The position numbers were made by a program, and so were the translations under genes. Positions 42,432-51,494 of a DNA stretch of 64,000 bases are shown one piece after another. Origin of the DNA: Micropruina sp. (GTDB lineage: Bacteria > Actinomycetota > Actinomycetes > Propionibacteriales > Propionibacteriaceae); the NCBI GenBank assembly GCA_016716635.1, contig JADJVZ010000013.1, positions 496,001 to 560,000 on the forward strand. Reading direction: 5' to 3'. The notes beneath the pieces were generated by a model. The model did no database searches, was not told the DNA's origin, and worked only from the letters and a program-made list of their open reading frames with translations. How positions within the stretch are numbered: the stretch's first letter is position 1; each line of letters opens with the position of its first letter.

Positions 42432-44557
42432 CCGCCACGAGGGGCCTCTCGCAGGCCACGCGCATCCTGGCCATCGTCGATGTGAATGCGCCCGTGCAGG
42501 AATGGGCAGCCTCCATCTTGTCCCTGACGCGCTCGGGTGCCGAGGTGTTAGTGCTCGCCGGGTCGCAGGTGTCACGGGCGCGGCGACTGCTGGCCGACAT
42601 GCCGGTTCAGGTCGAGGGGTGGACGTTAAGCCAGGCTGTTGAGCACCTCGCCGCAGGCGCCTGGCAGCTGGGGCTCATCGTCACGGCGCCCACGATCCTG
42701 CCGCCAGATCCGTTCGCCGGCTGCGAGACCATTTTTGGACGTGATCCGCGGATCGCCAGCGTGAGTTTCTTCAGCAACGACGCCGGTTACCTCAGCTTCC
42801 CCCGTAGCCATCGGCCGTCCGCTGTCATGGAACCAGGCTGGGACGAGGCCCGGCTCACCGCTCGCCTCCGCGAACTGCACCCGGTGGGTCAGTGGGTGCC
42901 GATTCCGCTCCCGGCGGGCGGCGCGGTGATGGTGTCGGTGGCGGCGGTTCGTGCCTTGGGTCCTTGGGAAGACAGCGAGTTCGGTGGTGCCCTCAGCGTG
43001 GTCGACTTCGCCGCCACGGCAGCGCGGCGGGGGCTTCGCAACGTCCTTGATCCGCGGACGTTCGTCACCCGTCCGGCCACCGCCGCGAGCAGCACGGTGG
43101 ACCCGCTGGCCGACCCGGCAGCGCGCGAGTGGGTCGAGGTCCGGCATCCGCAGGCCTACACGCTTTACGACGCGGAGCACACCGCTCAGGGCACGCCCTT
43201 GGAGCAGGCGGCAACGGCCGCCCGCTGCGGCACGTTGGGCATGCGGGTCCTCATGGAAGCCGATGTTTTGGGGGGTCGCGAAACCGGCACCCAGGTGGCT
43301 TTGCTGGCCACGGTGGACGCTCTAGCCCACCAACCGTTGGTCCGGGAACTTCTCGTGGGGGTACCCCATGGCACTATCCCTGACTACGCGTGGGAGACAC
43401 TCACCCAACAGGGGGTGACCGTGGTCAACTCCAGCAACTACGAGTTCGCCGGGGTCACAGACGTCGACATCTTGTATCGGCCCTACCAACCCCAAGGTGA
43501 CCTGCCCTATGCGCGCTGGCGGTCGTTTTCTCGTCGGATCGTGGCCTCGGTCTTGGATCTGATCGCCTACGACAACGGCGCCTATCACGACAAGCCGCAA
43601 TCCTGGTTGGAGTACCGGGCCTCCATCCGATCGGCCGTAGCCAGTCTGGACGCCGTGGTGGCCATCAGCCACGACACCGCGGCAGCCCTCCAGGCGGCGG
43701 AACTGCCGATCTCCCCAGATCGGCTTTCCGTGGTGGAGTTGGGCACCGACCATCTCGAGGTGGATGCCGACGAGCAGTGTCCAGCACTGCTGACCGAGTT
43801 GGGTGTGGCCAACGAGCCGTTCCTGTTCGTGCTGGGTGCCGCCTATGCCCACAAGAACCGTGACCTCGCTATCAAGGCCTGGCGGCTTCTCCGCGAGCGT
43901 GGCCATGCCCTCAATCTGGTGCTGGCGGGCGTCGTCATGGGCGGCGGGTCGAGTCGCAATGACGAGGCGTTGTTGCTGGCCTCGGGCGAGCAGCCCATCA
44001 TCCTTCCTGATGTTGAGCGCGCTGAACGGGCCTGGCTTTACCGACATGCCGCCGTCGTGCTGTACCCGACTTCAGCCGAAGGATTCGGTCTGATCCCCTT
44101 CGAAGCCGCCAGTTTTGGACGACCCTGTGCCTTCGTTCCCTTTGGGCCGTTGCAGGAGTTCCTCGGCGGCGTGGGCGGGGAAGCGGCCGATTGGAGTCCC
44201 GAGGCGTTCGCCGATGCCGTGCAGCACCTCTTGACCCATCCGGACGAGGCCGATGCCCAGGTGGCAAACATCCAGGCCCGCGGAGCCGACCTCACCTGGC
44301 AGCGGACTGCCGCGGGGCTCGTAGAGGTCTTCCTCAGCACGCTCCGCCTGCCTCAAGTCGCGTCCAGTGAGTTCGTCAACGAGAACGCCGAACTGCGTGC
44401 CGACCTCGCCCGGACGCAACGCGAAGCCGAGCGCGCGCAGGCGATCGAAGCCGAAAATGCGGCCCTCAAGAGTCGCCTCAAGGCCTTGTCGCCCTTGGTC
44501 CGGGCGGGCGGTTTCCTCAAGGGGCTGACGCGCAAATCCGAGGGGGAGCGTCCGTGA
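42428..44557 (+). CDS. GT2-like/GT4 fusion glycosyltransferase
   Basis: A 709-residue protein coupled to the previous gene by ATGA. The first 230 residues look like a degenerate GT2-like region (ILAIVDVNAPVQEWAASIL, PDPFAGCETIFGRDPRIASVSFFSND). The middle to about 650 is a GT4 domain: VVAISHDTAAALQ, FVLGAAYAHKNRDLAIKAWRLL and PTSAEGFGLIPFEAASFGRP. A short coiled coil (residues near 665-700, ENAELRADLARTQREAERAQ) ends it. The donor sugar is unknown. Confidence 0.82.
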   Translation: MTATRGLSQATRILAIVDVNAPVQEWAASILSLTRSGAEVLVLAGSQVSRARRLLADMPVQVEGWTLSQAVEHLAAGAWQLGLIVTAPTILPPDPFAGCETIFGRDPRIASVSFFSNDAGYLSFPRSHRPSAVMEPGWDEARLTARLRELHPVGQWVPIPLPAGGAVMVSVAAVRALGPWEDSEFGGALSVVDFAATAARRGLRNVLDPRTFVTRPATAASSTVDPLADPAAREWVEVRHPQAYTLYDAEHTAQGTPLEQAATAARCGTLGMRVLMEADVLGGRETGTQVALLATVDALAHQPLVRELLVGVPHGTIPDYAWETLTQQGVTVVNSSNYEFAGVTDVDILYRPYQPQGDLPYARWRSFSRRIVASVLDLIAYDNGAYHDKPQSWLEYRASIRSAVASLDAVVAISHDTAAALQAAELPISPDRLSVVELGTDHLEVDADEQCPALLTELGVANEPFLFVLGAAYAHKNRDLAIKAWRLLRERGHALNLVLAGVVMGGGSSRNDEALLLASGEQPIILPDVERAERAWLYRHAAVVLYPTSAEGFGLIPFEAASFGRPCAFVPFGPLQEFLGGVGGEAADWSPEAFADAVQHLLTHPDEADAQVANIQARGADLTWQRTAAGLVEVFLSTLRLPQVASSEFVNENAELRADLARTQREAERAQAIEAENAALKSRLKALSPLVRAGGFLKGLTRKSEGERP

Positions 44558-44659
44558 CCTCCCACCGTGGTTTGACCACGTGGCCCGGTTCCCGGGTCCC
44601 CTCTTCACGCTTGAGCTTGCCTGCTAGGGTGTCGACGCTGATGTGTCAAGGAGGTGACG

Positions 44660-45526
44660 ATGGCGTCAACCCGTGAGACACCGACAGCCTTCAGGCAGTC
44701 GTTGACCAAGAACCCCACGCTCAACCTGCTGACCAATCTGACCTTGCGCGAAATTCGCGCGCAGTACAAGCGGACGGCGCTCGGACGGATCTGGTCTTTG
44801 ATCAATCCGCTGGCAACGTTGGCTATCTACTCCATCGTTTTCGGCATCCTGTTCAAGAGCGCACCCCCGGTGGGGACGAACTCTGGCCTCGATAGCTTCG
44901 TGCTGTGGATGGCCTGCGGCCTGATCCCTTGGATGTTCATGTCCAACTCGATCATCCAAGGCATGGGTGCGCTGCAAGCCAACTCTGGCCTGCTGACCAA
45001 GGTCTATTTCCCGCGGCACGTCTTGGTCACCTCGTCGGTCCTTGGCCTTGCCACCACGTTCCTCACCGAGCTCACCGTGTTGCTGGCGATCATGACGGTC
45101 GCCGGTGGGCCCAGGGTCCTTTTGTACATCCCGATCCTGCTCGTCGTGGTGCTGCTCAATGTCGGGTTCGTGCTAGGGATCGCCTTGGGGTTGTCGGTGG
45201 CGGTGGCCTATTTCGGTGACATCCAGCATCTGTGGGGGTTGTTCAACCAGGTGTGGTTCTACGCCTCGGGCGTGCTGTTTCCGCTCAGCATCGTCGCTGG
45301 CGGGCAGGCCACCCTGTTGGCCCACGGCTGGAACATCCCCCTGGTCAAGATGTTCGAACTGAACCCGGCCTACCAGTTCATTACGGCCTACCGTTCGGTT
45401 CTGTACGATTTCGCCATCCCGAGCCCGATGCAATGGCTCGTTCTGGTGGCCTGGACAGTCGGGACGCTGCTCGTTGGAGCATGGATCTTCCAGCGGTTCC
45501 AGGGACGCGTGGTGGAGGAACTGTGA
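44660..45526 (+). CDS. wzm: ABC-2 polysaccharide export permease (Wzm-like)
   Basis: A 288-residue integral membrane permease of the ABC-2 type. TLREIRAQYKRTALGRIWSLINPLATLAIYSIVFGILF is the typical start, and LDSFVLWMACGLIPWMFMSNSIIQGMGALQAN with six helices follows. AAGGAGG at 44648-44654 fixes ATG 44660. It is coupled to the ATPase gene by GTGA overlap. It should move a lipid-linked or otherwise completed glycan across the membrane. Confidence 0.92.
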   Translation: MASTRETPTAFRQSLTKNPTLNLLTNLTLREIRAQYKRTALGRIWSLINPLATLAIYSIVFGILFKSAPPVGTNSGLDSFVLWMACGLIPWMFMSNSIIQGMGALQANSGLLTKVYFPRHVLVTSSVLGLATTFLTELTVLLAIMTVAGGPRVLLYIPILLVVVLLNVGFVLGIALGLSVAVAYFGDIQHLWGLFNQVWFYASGVLFPLSIVAGGQATLLAHGWNIPLVKMFELNPAYQFITAYRSVLYDFAIPSPMQWLVLVAWTVGTLLVGAWIFQRFQGRVVEEL

Positions 45527-46782
45527 GCCCCGAGCCGGCCATCGTGGTCTCCGACGTCAGCAAGACGTTCCGGATCTACCGTGACAAAAACCGTTCCCTG
45601 AAAGCCACCGTGCTCACGGGGCACCGTGCCAGATACGAAGAGTTCTGGGCTCTGAAGGACGTCAGCCTGGAGATCCCCCAAGGCAAGACCTTTGGCCTGC
45701 TGGGAGATAACGGCTCCGGCAAGTCGACGTTGTTGAAATGCATCGCCCGCATCTTGGTGCCCAACAAGGGTCAGATCACGCACCGCGGTCGGTTGGCCGC
45801 GATGTTGGAGGTCGGCTCGGGTTTCCACCCAGAGTTGTCGGGCCGCGAGAACGTGTACCTCAACGGCGCCATCTTGGGCATGTCCAAGGCGGAGATCGAT
45901 CGTAAGTTCGACAGCATCGTCGACTTCTCGGGTGTCGAGGCGTTCATCGACCAACCGGTGAAGAACTACTCCTCAGGCATGTACGTCCGCTTAGGGTTCT
46001 CGGTCTCGATCCACGTCGAACCTGACATCCTGCTCGTCGATGAGGTGCTGTCCGTCGGGGACATGGCCTTCCAAGAAAAGTGCGCCGAGAAGTTCGTCGA
46101 GCTCCGGCGGTCCGGTCGGACGGTCGTGGTCGTCTCCCACGCTATCGAGCAGATGCGCACCTTCTGCGATGAGGCCGTGTGGCTGGAGAAGGGTCAGATC
46201 GCCGGGTTGGGTAAAGCCGCCGATGTGATCACCCGCTACGCCGACCAGGCGCACTTTGTGCAACAAGACAACCAACCCGCCGATGAGCCCGCTGAGACCG
46301 TCGATGAGGTCTCCGACACCAACGACGACAGGGGTCGCCACGGGTCCCGCGAGGTCACCATCACCAAGGTGGAACTCCTCAACGCTCAAGGGGAAGACGT
46401 CCGCGAAGTGCGCACGGGCGACGCCGTTCGCTTGCGGATGCGCTACCGCTGCACCAAGCCCGTCGAGTCACCGGTGTTCGGCTTCACGTTCGAACACGAC
46501 AGCGGATTCTTGGTCTGGGGGCACAACAACGAGTATCCCGAGCAGCTCATGCCGACGCTGGTGCCCGGGGAGGGCTCCATTGACATGGTGATTCCGGCCC
46601 TCCTGCTGCGCCCTGGGGTCTTCCGCTTAGGGGCTGGCATCAGTTCCGATCGGGCGGTGCATGTCATTGACCATTTGCCGAGGGCCCTAACGTTCGCCGT
46701 CACCACCGGCACCCCCGTGGAAACCGTCGGGGTCGTCGTCATGAACAGCCGGTTCGACAACCCGGTGGTCGGTCCGCTCTGA
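45523..46782 (+). CDS. wzt: ABC polysaccharide exporter ATPase with C-terminal binding domain (Wzt-like)
   Basis: A 419-residue ATPase. The nucleotide-binding domain has Walker A GDNGSGKST (about 61-69), the Wzt-type signature NYSSGMYVRLGFS, Walker B ILLVDEVLSVGD and a switch His in VVVSHAIEQM. Residues about 270-419 form a beta-rich C-terminal domain (REVTITKVELLNAQGEDVREVRTGD), as in Wzt proteins that recognise a modified glycan end. The start GTG 45523 overlaps the permease stop. Confidence 0.93.
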   Translation: MSPEPAIVVSDVSKTFRIYRDKNRSLKATVLTGHRARYEEFWALKDVSLEIPQGKTFGLLGDNGSGKSTLLKCIARILVPNKGQITHRGRLAAMLEVGSGFHPELSGRENVYLNGAILGMSKAEIDRKFDSIVDFSGVEAFIDQPVKNYSSGMYVRLGFSVSIHVEPDILLVDEVLSVGDMAFQEKCAEKFVELRRSGRTVVVVSHAIEQMRTFCDEAVWLEKGQIAGLGKAADVITRYADQAHFVQQDNQPADEPAETVDEVSDTNDDRGRHGSREVTITKVELLNAQGEDVREVRTGDAVRLRMRYRCTKPVESPVFGFTFEHDSGFLVWGHNNEYPEQLMPTLVPGEGSIDMVIPALLLRPGVFRLGAGISSDRAVHVIDHLPRALTFAVTTGTPVETVGVVVMNSRFDNPVVGPL

Positions 46783-46784
46783 CC

Positions 46785-46799
46785 TTGGGGTCACCCCAA
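46785..46799. terminator. Short convergent stem-loop
   Basis: TTGGGG-TCA-CCCCAA lies between the convergent wzt and GT2-GT4 genes. A 6-bp stem without a T-run; weak terminator candidate. Confidence 0.35.
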
Positions 46800-46813
46800 A
46801 CGGCCGTCTGGCC

Positions 46814-49348
46814 CTAGAGGTCGAACAGGCGCGCGACGGTGGCTGCGAAGACCTTCGTCGTGTAATCCTCGGCCCGGAGACGATCGCGCTCGCGGATCGG
46901 ACGCAGCTCGTCCTCGCTCATAGCGAGCAGTTCAGCCGTGCGCGCGACCAGTGTGTCGACTTCTCGGTAATGGAACCCTTCGATGCCATCGCGGACGGTC
47001 GTCGCGGGCCCGCCGTAGGCCACTACCAGCGGGATGGTGCCATACGACATCGCCTCGATCGGGGCGATACCGAAGTGTTCACAGTTCTCCGGGGCCACCG
47101 TGGGATCGACGTCCAACCCGCTGGAATGCCAGTAAAGCGAACATGTGTCGTACAGGTCGGCCACCTCGCTTGCCGGGGCATCGATGTGAAAGTGGACGTC
47201 CAGGCCCTGCGCCGCGTCGATGCAATCGAGCAGGAACTGCCGGTGGATGGCGACGGGGGACGATGATCCCACCAGGTGCAGGGAGGCGCCGGCGGCCGCG
47301 TTCGTGGCCACGAGCTGCCGGAACGCCTCGATTTGCAGATCTTGGCGCTTCGAATGGCAACCTTCGAAGAAGCGTCCCACCGACAAGATGCCTTGCTTGT
47401 TCGAAGCTAGGGGCCGCTCCGAGACCGTCACCGCAGGAGTGATGATTTCGATGGGCAGTTCCACCAGCCCTTTCTCGGCCACGCCTGCACGGACGGCTTC
47501 GGCAGCGAACTCGGAATACACCGCGATGCGGTCGTAACCAGAGAGCCAGGGGGTGCGGGTGATCCAATCCTCGCGGGCGTACAGCGGGAAGGGGAACTGG
47601 CACAAGAAGGTGTTGCGTAGGCCCATGGCGGGGCTGCGGGGGACAAGTTCGTTCCCCATGCTGATGAACTCATCGAAGGGGGCGAGGGGTGTGGCCTCCT
47701 CCTCGGTGAGCATCCGGAGGCCTGCCAGGTCGATGCCGAACATGTCGCTGAGGGCGGTCATCCGCATCCGCGAATAGGGCGCCGGTGTCACGAAACTCAC
47801 ACCGTGGCCAGCATGGAGGAACTGCTCCATGAGGCTCATGACAAAGCGTTCGCCACCCCCAGGGGTCACGTCGTAGGGGGAGTACACGGCGACGGTCCGT
47901 CCGCTGGCCCCCGCCAACGCCGTGATGAGCGGCAGCGGGGCCGGCGGTGGTGGCATCACACCGGAACGCAGGTACTCACCCCAGCGCTCGACGAACTTGC
48001 GCCGGTTGAGTTCTGCGATGTTGGTGAGTTTCAGCCCGTGCGAGGGGTCGCGGGTGGTCACACTTTCGTGGTGCACCACGGTTGCGTTGGGCTCGTAGTA
48101 GGTTCGCAGCCCCACGCGCCGAAGCTTCAAGCACAGGTCCGCATCCTCGTAGTAGGCGGGCTCGTACATCATGTCGAAGCCGAGGACCCGGACGAAGTCG
48201 TCCTTGCGCAGCAGCAGGCAGGCCGCCGACACATAATCCACGACGCGGGCGCGATTGAACGCCGGGTCGTGGGGATCTTGGAACTTCCCGATCTGCGTCG
48301 AGAGTCCCACGTCGTCCAGCAGGGCACCGGCCTCTTGCAGCAGCCCGTTCGGGTAGAGGAACTTCGGGCCCACGGCCCCGCAGTCGGGTGTTTCGTGCAG
48401 GCGTGCCATCAAGGGCTCCAGCCAGCCCTCAGTCACAGTGACGTCGTTGTTCATCAGCACGACGTAGCGGCCCTTCGCGGATTCAACGCCGATGTTGTTT
48501 CCCTCGCCGAAGTAGCGGTTCACCGGGATGCGGACGAGGCGACAGTCACCGTCGAGCGTGTTCAGGATGCGCAATTCCTCGTCGGAGCTGCCGTTATCCA
48601 CCAGGACGATCTCGTAGCGGTGGCCCGTGGTGCATTCGCGCAGGGACGCCACACATTCCGCGGCCAGGGAAGCTTTGTTGAAGTTGAGGACCACGATGGA
48701 CACCTCAGGGTCCTGCGCGTCGTACCACTGGTCCGCCGGTGATGTGGGAACTGACGGCTGGGGCGCCGCCCCACGGGGTTCATGGGCGCCGCGGCGTCGC
48801 AGGGCGCCCGGACCGTCCCGAAGCACCAATCCCAACGCCCGCTTGGCGCGGTGCGGCGGCGGTGTCGCGGCAGGCAAAGGCTCCGGCGAGGGCACCACCC
48901 GGGCGGCTTCGGTCTCCTTCGCCACAAGATCGGCGAGTGTCCCTAGCCGCTCGGGCTCGTTGATCGTGAGCTGGGCCGCGACTTCGGGCACGCGCAGTGG
49001 ATCTGTCTTGGCCAACACGTCGCCCACGAAACCGAAGGTCTCGGGGTAGTCGGCTTGGAGGCGCGCCGCTGCCGACGCGACGATCACGGGATCCGCTGCG
49101 GCCAGTTCACAGGCCTGACGCGCCACGACATCGGGGCCGGCGAGGGGAAGTTCCGCGGTCAACACCTTGACGCGCGCTGAAGCGGCCAGGATCTTCCGGG
49201 TGAAGACAGCCACGTCAGTCAGCATCACCGAGATCTCGGTCATGGTTTCGCGGGCGACCTCAACGTCATGCCCCAGCGCGTGCGCCTCGGCAGTGATCGC
49301 GGCGCGGTCATCGCGGCCCTCGGCCGGGGCTGATTGCCTGTCGCTCAC
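46814..49348 (-). CDS. GT2-GT4 fusion glycosyltransferase with N-terminal helical region
   Basis: An 844-residue protein. Residues 1-190 are mainly helical with no family I know. A GT2 domain follows (VSIVVLNFNKASLAAECVASL, EIVLVDNGSSD, VVLMNNDVTVTEGWLEPLMARL, then MYEPAYYEDADLCLKLRR), and from about 480 a GT4 domain (YDVTPGGGERFVMSLMEQFL, GILSVGRFFEGCHSKRQDLQIEAF, ENCEHFGIAPIEAMSYGTIPLV). The GTG start at 49348 has AAGGGG upstream and is favoured over the longer frame. Divergent from gmd. Confidence 0.85.
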   Translation of the reverse strand: MSDRQSAPAEGRDDRAAITAEAHALGHDVEVARETMTEISVMLTDVAVFTRKILAASARVKVLTAELPLAGPDVVARQACELAAADPVIVASAAARLQADYPETFGFVGDVLAKTDPLRVPEVAAQLTINEPERLGTLADLVAKETEAARVVPSPEPLPAATPPPHRAKRALGLVLRDGPGALRRRGAHEPRGAAPQPSVPTSPADQWYDAQDPEVSIVVLNFNKASLAAECVASLRECTTGHRYEIVLVDNGSSDEELRILNTLDGDCRLVRIPVNRYFGEGNNIGVESAKGRYVVLMNNDVTVTEGWLEPLMARLHETPDCGAVGPKFLYPNGLLQEAGALLDDVGLSTQIGKFQDPHDPAFNRARVVDYVSAACLLLRKDDFVRVLGFDMMYEPAYYEDADLCLKLRRVGLRTYYEPNATVVHHESVTTRDPSHGLKLTNIAELNRRKFVERWGEYLRSGVMPPPPAPLPLITALAGASGRTVAVYSPYDVTPGGGERFVMSLMEQFLHAGHGVSFVTPAPYSRMRMTALSDMFGIDLAGLRMLTEEEATPLAPFDEFISMGNELVPRSPAMGLRNTFLCQFPFPLYAREDWITRTPWLSGYDRIAVYSEFAAEAVRAGVAEKGLVELPIEIITPAVTVSERPLASNKQGILSVGRFFEGCHSKRQDLQIEAFRQLVATNAAAGASLHLVGSSSPVAIHRQFLLDCIDAAQGLDVHFHIDAPASEVADLYDTCSLYWHSSGLDVDPTVAPENCEHFGIAPIEAMSYGTIPLVVAYGGPATTVRDGIEGFHYREVDTLVARTAELLAMSEDELRPIRERDRLRAEDYTTKVFAATVARLFDL

Positions 49349-49483
49349 GTTTCCCCTTTGCTTGGTGCCGGCCGTCACGTGGACGCCAGGTCGGCGCCAT
49401 CTTATCGGGCGGAGATGGGCCATCGGCGGCGGGAGGCTACACTGACCCCGACGGCCGTGGGGCCACGAGTTAGGAGCATTCGG

Positions 49484-50473
49484 GTGGCGAAGAGCGCGCT
49501 CATCACAGGCATCACCGGACAAGACGGCCTTTACCTGGCCGAGCTGTTGCTGTCGAAGGGCTACGACGTCCACGGGCTGATCCGGGGCCAAAACAACCCG
49601 AAACTCGAGGTGGTGCAGTCCATCGCTCCCGACGTGAAGCTCCATTTCGGTGACCTGTTGGATACCTCCAGCATCATGCGAACCCTCGACGCGTCCGCGC
49701 CCGACGAGGTGTACAACCTCGGCGCCATCTCCTTCGTGGCCTACAGCTGGGAGAACGCTTCGGTTACCTCGCAGGTGACCGGCTTGGGTGTCCTCAACGT
49801 GCTGGAGTCGATCCGTAACTACGCCGGCTCCGACTTGGCTAAGGTGCGCTTCTACCAGGCCTCCAGCTCCGAGATGTTCGGCAAGGTGCAAGAGGTGCCG
49901 CAGCGTGAGTCAACGCTGTTGTGGCCCCGCTCCCCGTACGGCGTCTCCAAGGTCTACGGCCACTACATGACGATCAACTACCGCGAGTCTTACGGCATGC
50001 ATGCCAGCTCCGGCATCTTGTTCAACCACGAGTCGCCTCGCCGTGGCCCCGAGTTCGTCACCCGGAAGGTCTCCATGGCGGTGGCCCGCATCAAGCTCGG
50101 CCTCCAAGACGACATCACCTTGGGCAACCTGGACGCCAAGCGCGACTGGGGCTACGCCGGTGATTACGTTCGGGCCATGTGGCTCATGTTGCAGCAGCCG
50201 GTCGCCGACGATTACGTCATCAGCACGGGCGAAACGCACTCCATCAAGGAACTGCTGGACGCGGCGTTCGCGGCGGTCGGCATCGATGACTGGGCGGGCT
50301 ACGTCAAGCAGGATCCGCGCTTCATGCGGCCCGCCGAGGTCGAGTTGCTCATCGGCGACTCCTCCAAGGCGAAGGAGGTCTTGGGTTGGACGCCCGAGGT
50401 CAACTTCAACGAGCTGGTCGCCATGATGGTCGAAAACGACCTCAAGGAGCAGTCCGCGCTGCACAAGGCGTGA
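49484..50473 (+). CDS. gmd: GDP-mannose 4,6-dehydratase
   Basis: A 329-residue short-chain dehydrogenase/reductase. Family signs are the cofactor loop TGITGQDGLYLAELLLSKGYDVHGLIRG, RFYQASSSEMFGKVQEVP (Ser-Ser-Glu catalytic region), SPYGVSKVYGHYMTINYRESYG (Tyr-x3-Lys), NHESPRRGPEFVTRKVS and LGNLDAKRDWGYAGDYV. It converts GDP-mannose to GDP-4-keto-6-deoxymannose. The start is GTG 49484 after TAGGAGC. A second paralogue follows four bases after its stop. Confidence 0.92.
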   Translation: MAKSALITGITGQDGLYLAELLLSKGYDVHGLIRGQNNPKLEVVQSIAPDVKLHFGDLLDTSSIMRTLDASAPDEVYNLGAISFVAYSWENASVTSQVTGLGVLNVLESIRNYAGSDLAKVRFYQASSSEMFGKVQEVPQRESTLLWPRSPYGVSKVYGHYMTINYRESYGMHASSGILFNHESPRRGPEFVTRKVSMAVARIKLGLQDDITLGNLDAKRDWGYAGDYVRAMWLMLQQPVADDYVISTGETHSIKELLDAAFAAVGIDDWAGYVKQDPRFMRPAEVELLIGDSSKAKEVLGWTPEVNFNELVAMMVENDLKEQSALHKA

Positions 50474-50477
50474 CGGC

Positions 50478-51449
50478 GTGGCACGGGCGTTCATCACAGG
50501 TGCCACCGGTCAGGACGGCACCTATCTGACCGAGCATCTGCATGGCCTCGGCTTCGAGGTGCACGGGTTGGTCCGCGCCGGTGATCCCGATCCTGCCAAC
50601 CCCGACTTGCTCACCGTCCACCACGGGGACCTCACCGATCGGCCCGGCATCACGGCGCTAGTGGACGAGATTCGTCCGACTCAGATCTACAACCTGGCGG
50701 GATTGTCCTCGGTGGCCTTCTGCTGGGCAGAGCCTGTGCTCGCCGCAGAGGTGAACGGCGCCGGTGCCGTGTTCTTGATGGAAGCCGCCTGGCGGCTGCA
50801 GGAACGTACCGGCGACCCGGTGGCGTTCGTCCAGGCGGCTAGTGCTGAAATCTTTGGCGAGGCCGAAGTCTTTCCCCAAACTGAACAGACGCCGATCCGT
50901 CCGGTGAACCCCTACGGTGCGTCGAAGGCGTTCGCCCACTTGTCGGCCGGGGTTTATCGGGCGCGCGGGCTGCACGCGTCCAGCATGATCTTGTACAACC
51001 ACGAGTCCCCGCTGCGGCCCCCGTCCTTCGTCACCCGCAAGATCACCCAGGGCGCTGCCAGCATCGCCAAAGGCGAGGCCACCGAGCTTCGGCTGGGCAA
51101 CCTGGACGCTCGACGAGATTGGGGCTGGGCCCCCGATTATGTGGCCGCCATGGCGCTGGCCGCGGCGCACGCCCAACCCGATGACTATGTGATTGGCACG
51201 GGGGTGGCGCACAGCGTCCGAGATTTCGTGGTCGCGGCGTTCACCGCCGCCGGGGTCGCGGACTGGGAACGGTATGTCGTCCAGGACCCGGCCTTCTATC
51301 GTCCGGTTGATCCGACCGAGCTGCTCGCTGACGCCAGCAAAGCTCGCCGCGAACTGGGCTGGAGTCCGACGCTCGATTTCGATCAGCTCGTGGCCCGGAT
51401 GGTCGCTGTGGACCTGGACTCGGCGGACGCCAACAGCGCCCGCGGATAG
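50478..51449 (+). CDS. GDP-mannose 4,6-dehydratase-like paralogue
   Basis: A 323-residue relative of the upstream gene. It keeps the cofactor loop (FITGATGQDGTYLTEHL), AASAEIFGEAEVFPQTEQTPIRPVNPYGASKAFAHL with Ser/Glu/Tyr/Lys, NHESPLRPPSFVTRKI and LGNLDARRDWGWAPDYV, but differs from the first copy at many positions. It could be a second dehydratase or a reductase or epimerase making GDP-rhamnose or a related sugar; sequence alone cannot decide. The start is GTG 50478, four bases after gmd, so they form one unit. Confidence 0.82.
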   Translation: MARAFITGATGQDGTYLTEHLHGLGFEVHGLVRAGDPDPANPDLLTVHHGDLTDRPGITALVDEIRPTQIYNLAGLSSVAFCWAEPVLAAEVNGAGAVFLMEAAWRLQERTGDPVAFVQAASAEIFGEAEVFPQTEQTPIRPVNPYGASKAFAHLSAGVYRARGLHASSMILYNHESPLRPPSFVTRKITQGAASIAKGEATELRLGNLDARRDWGWAPDYVAAMALAAAHAQPDDYVIGTGVAHSVRDFVVAAFTAAGVADWERYVVQDPAFYRPVDPTELLADASKARRELGWSPTLDFDQLVARMVAVDLDSADANSARG

Positions 51450-51494
51450 CCACAGTGAGGCTCGCCGGAACGCGGACCTACTAGGCTGACGCCC

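Noticed and set aside
49349..49483. Promoter for gmd with a TACACT -10 box at 49438-49443
   Set aside because: No acceptable -35 box lies 15-19 bases upstream, so I did not list it.
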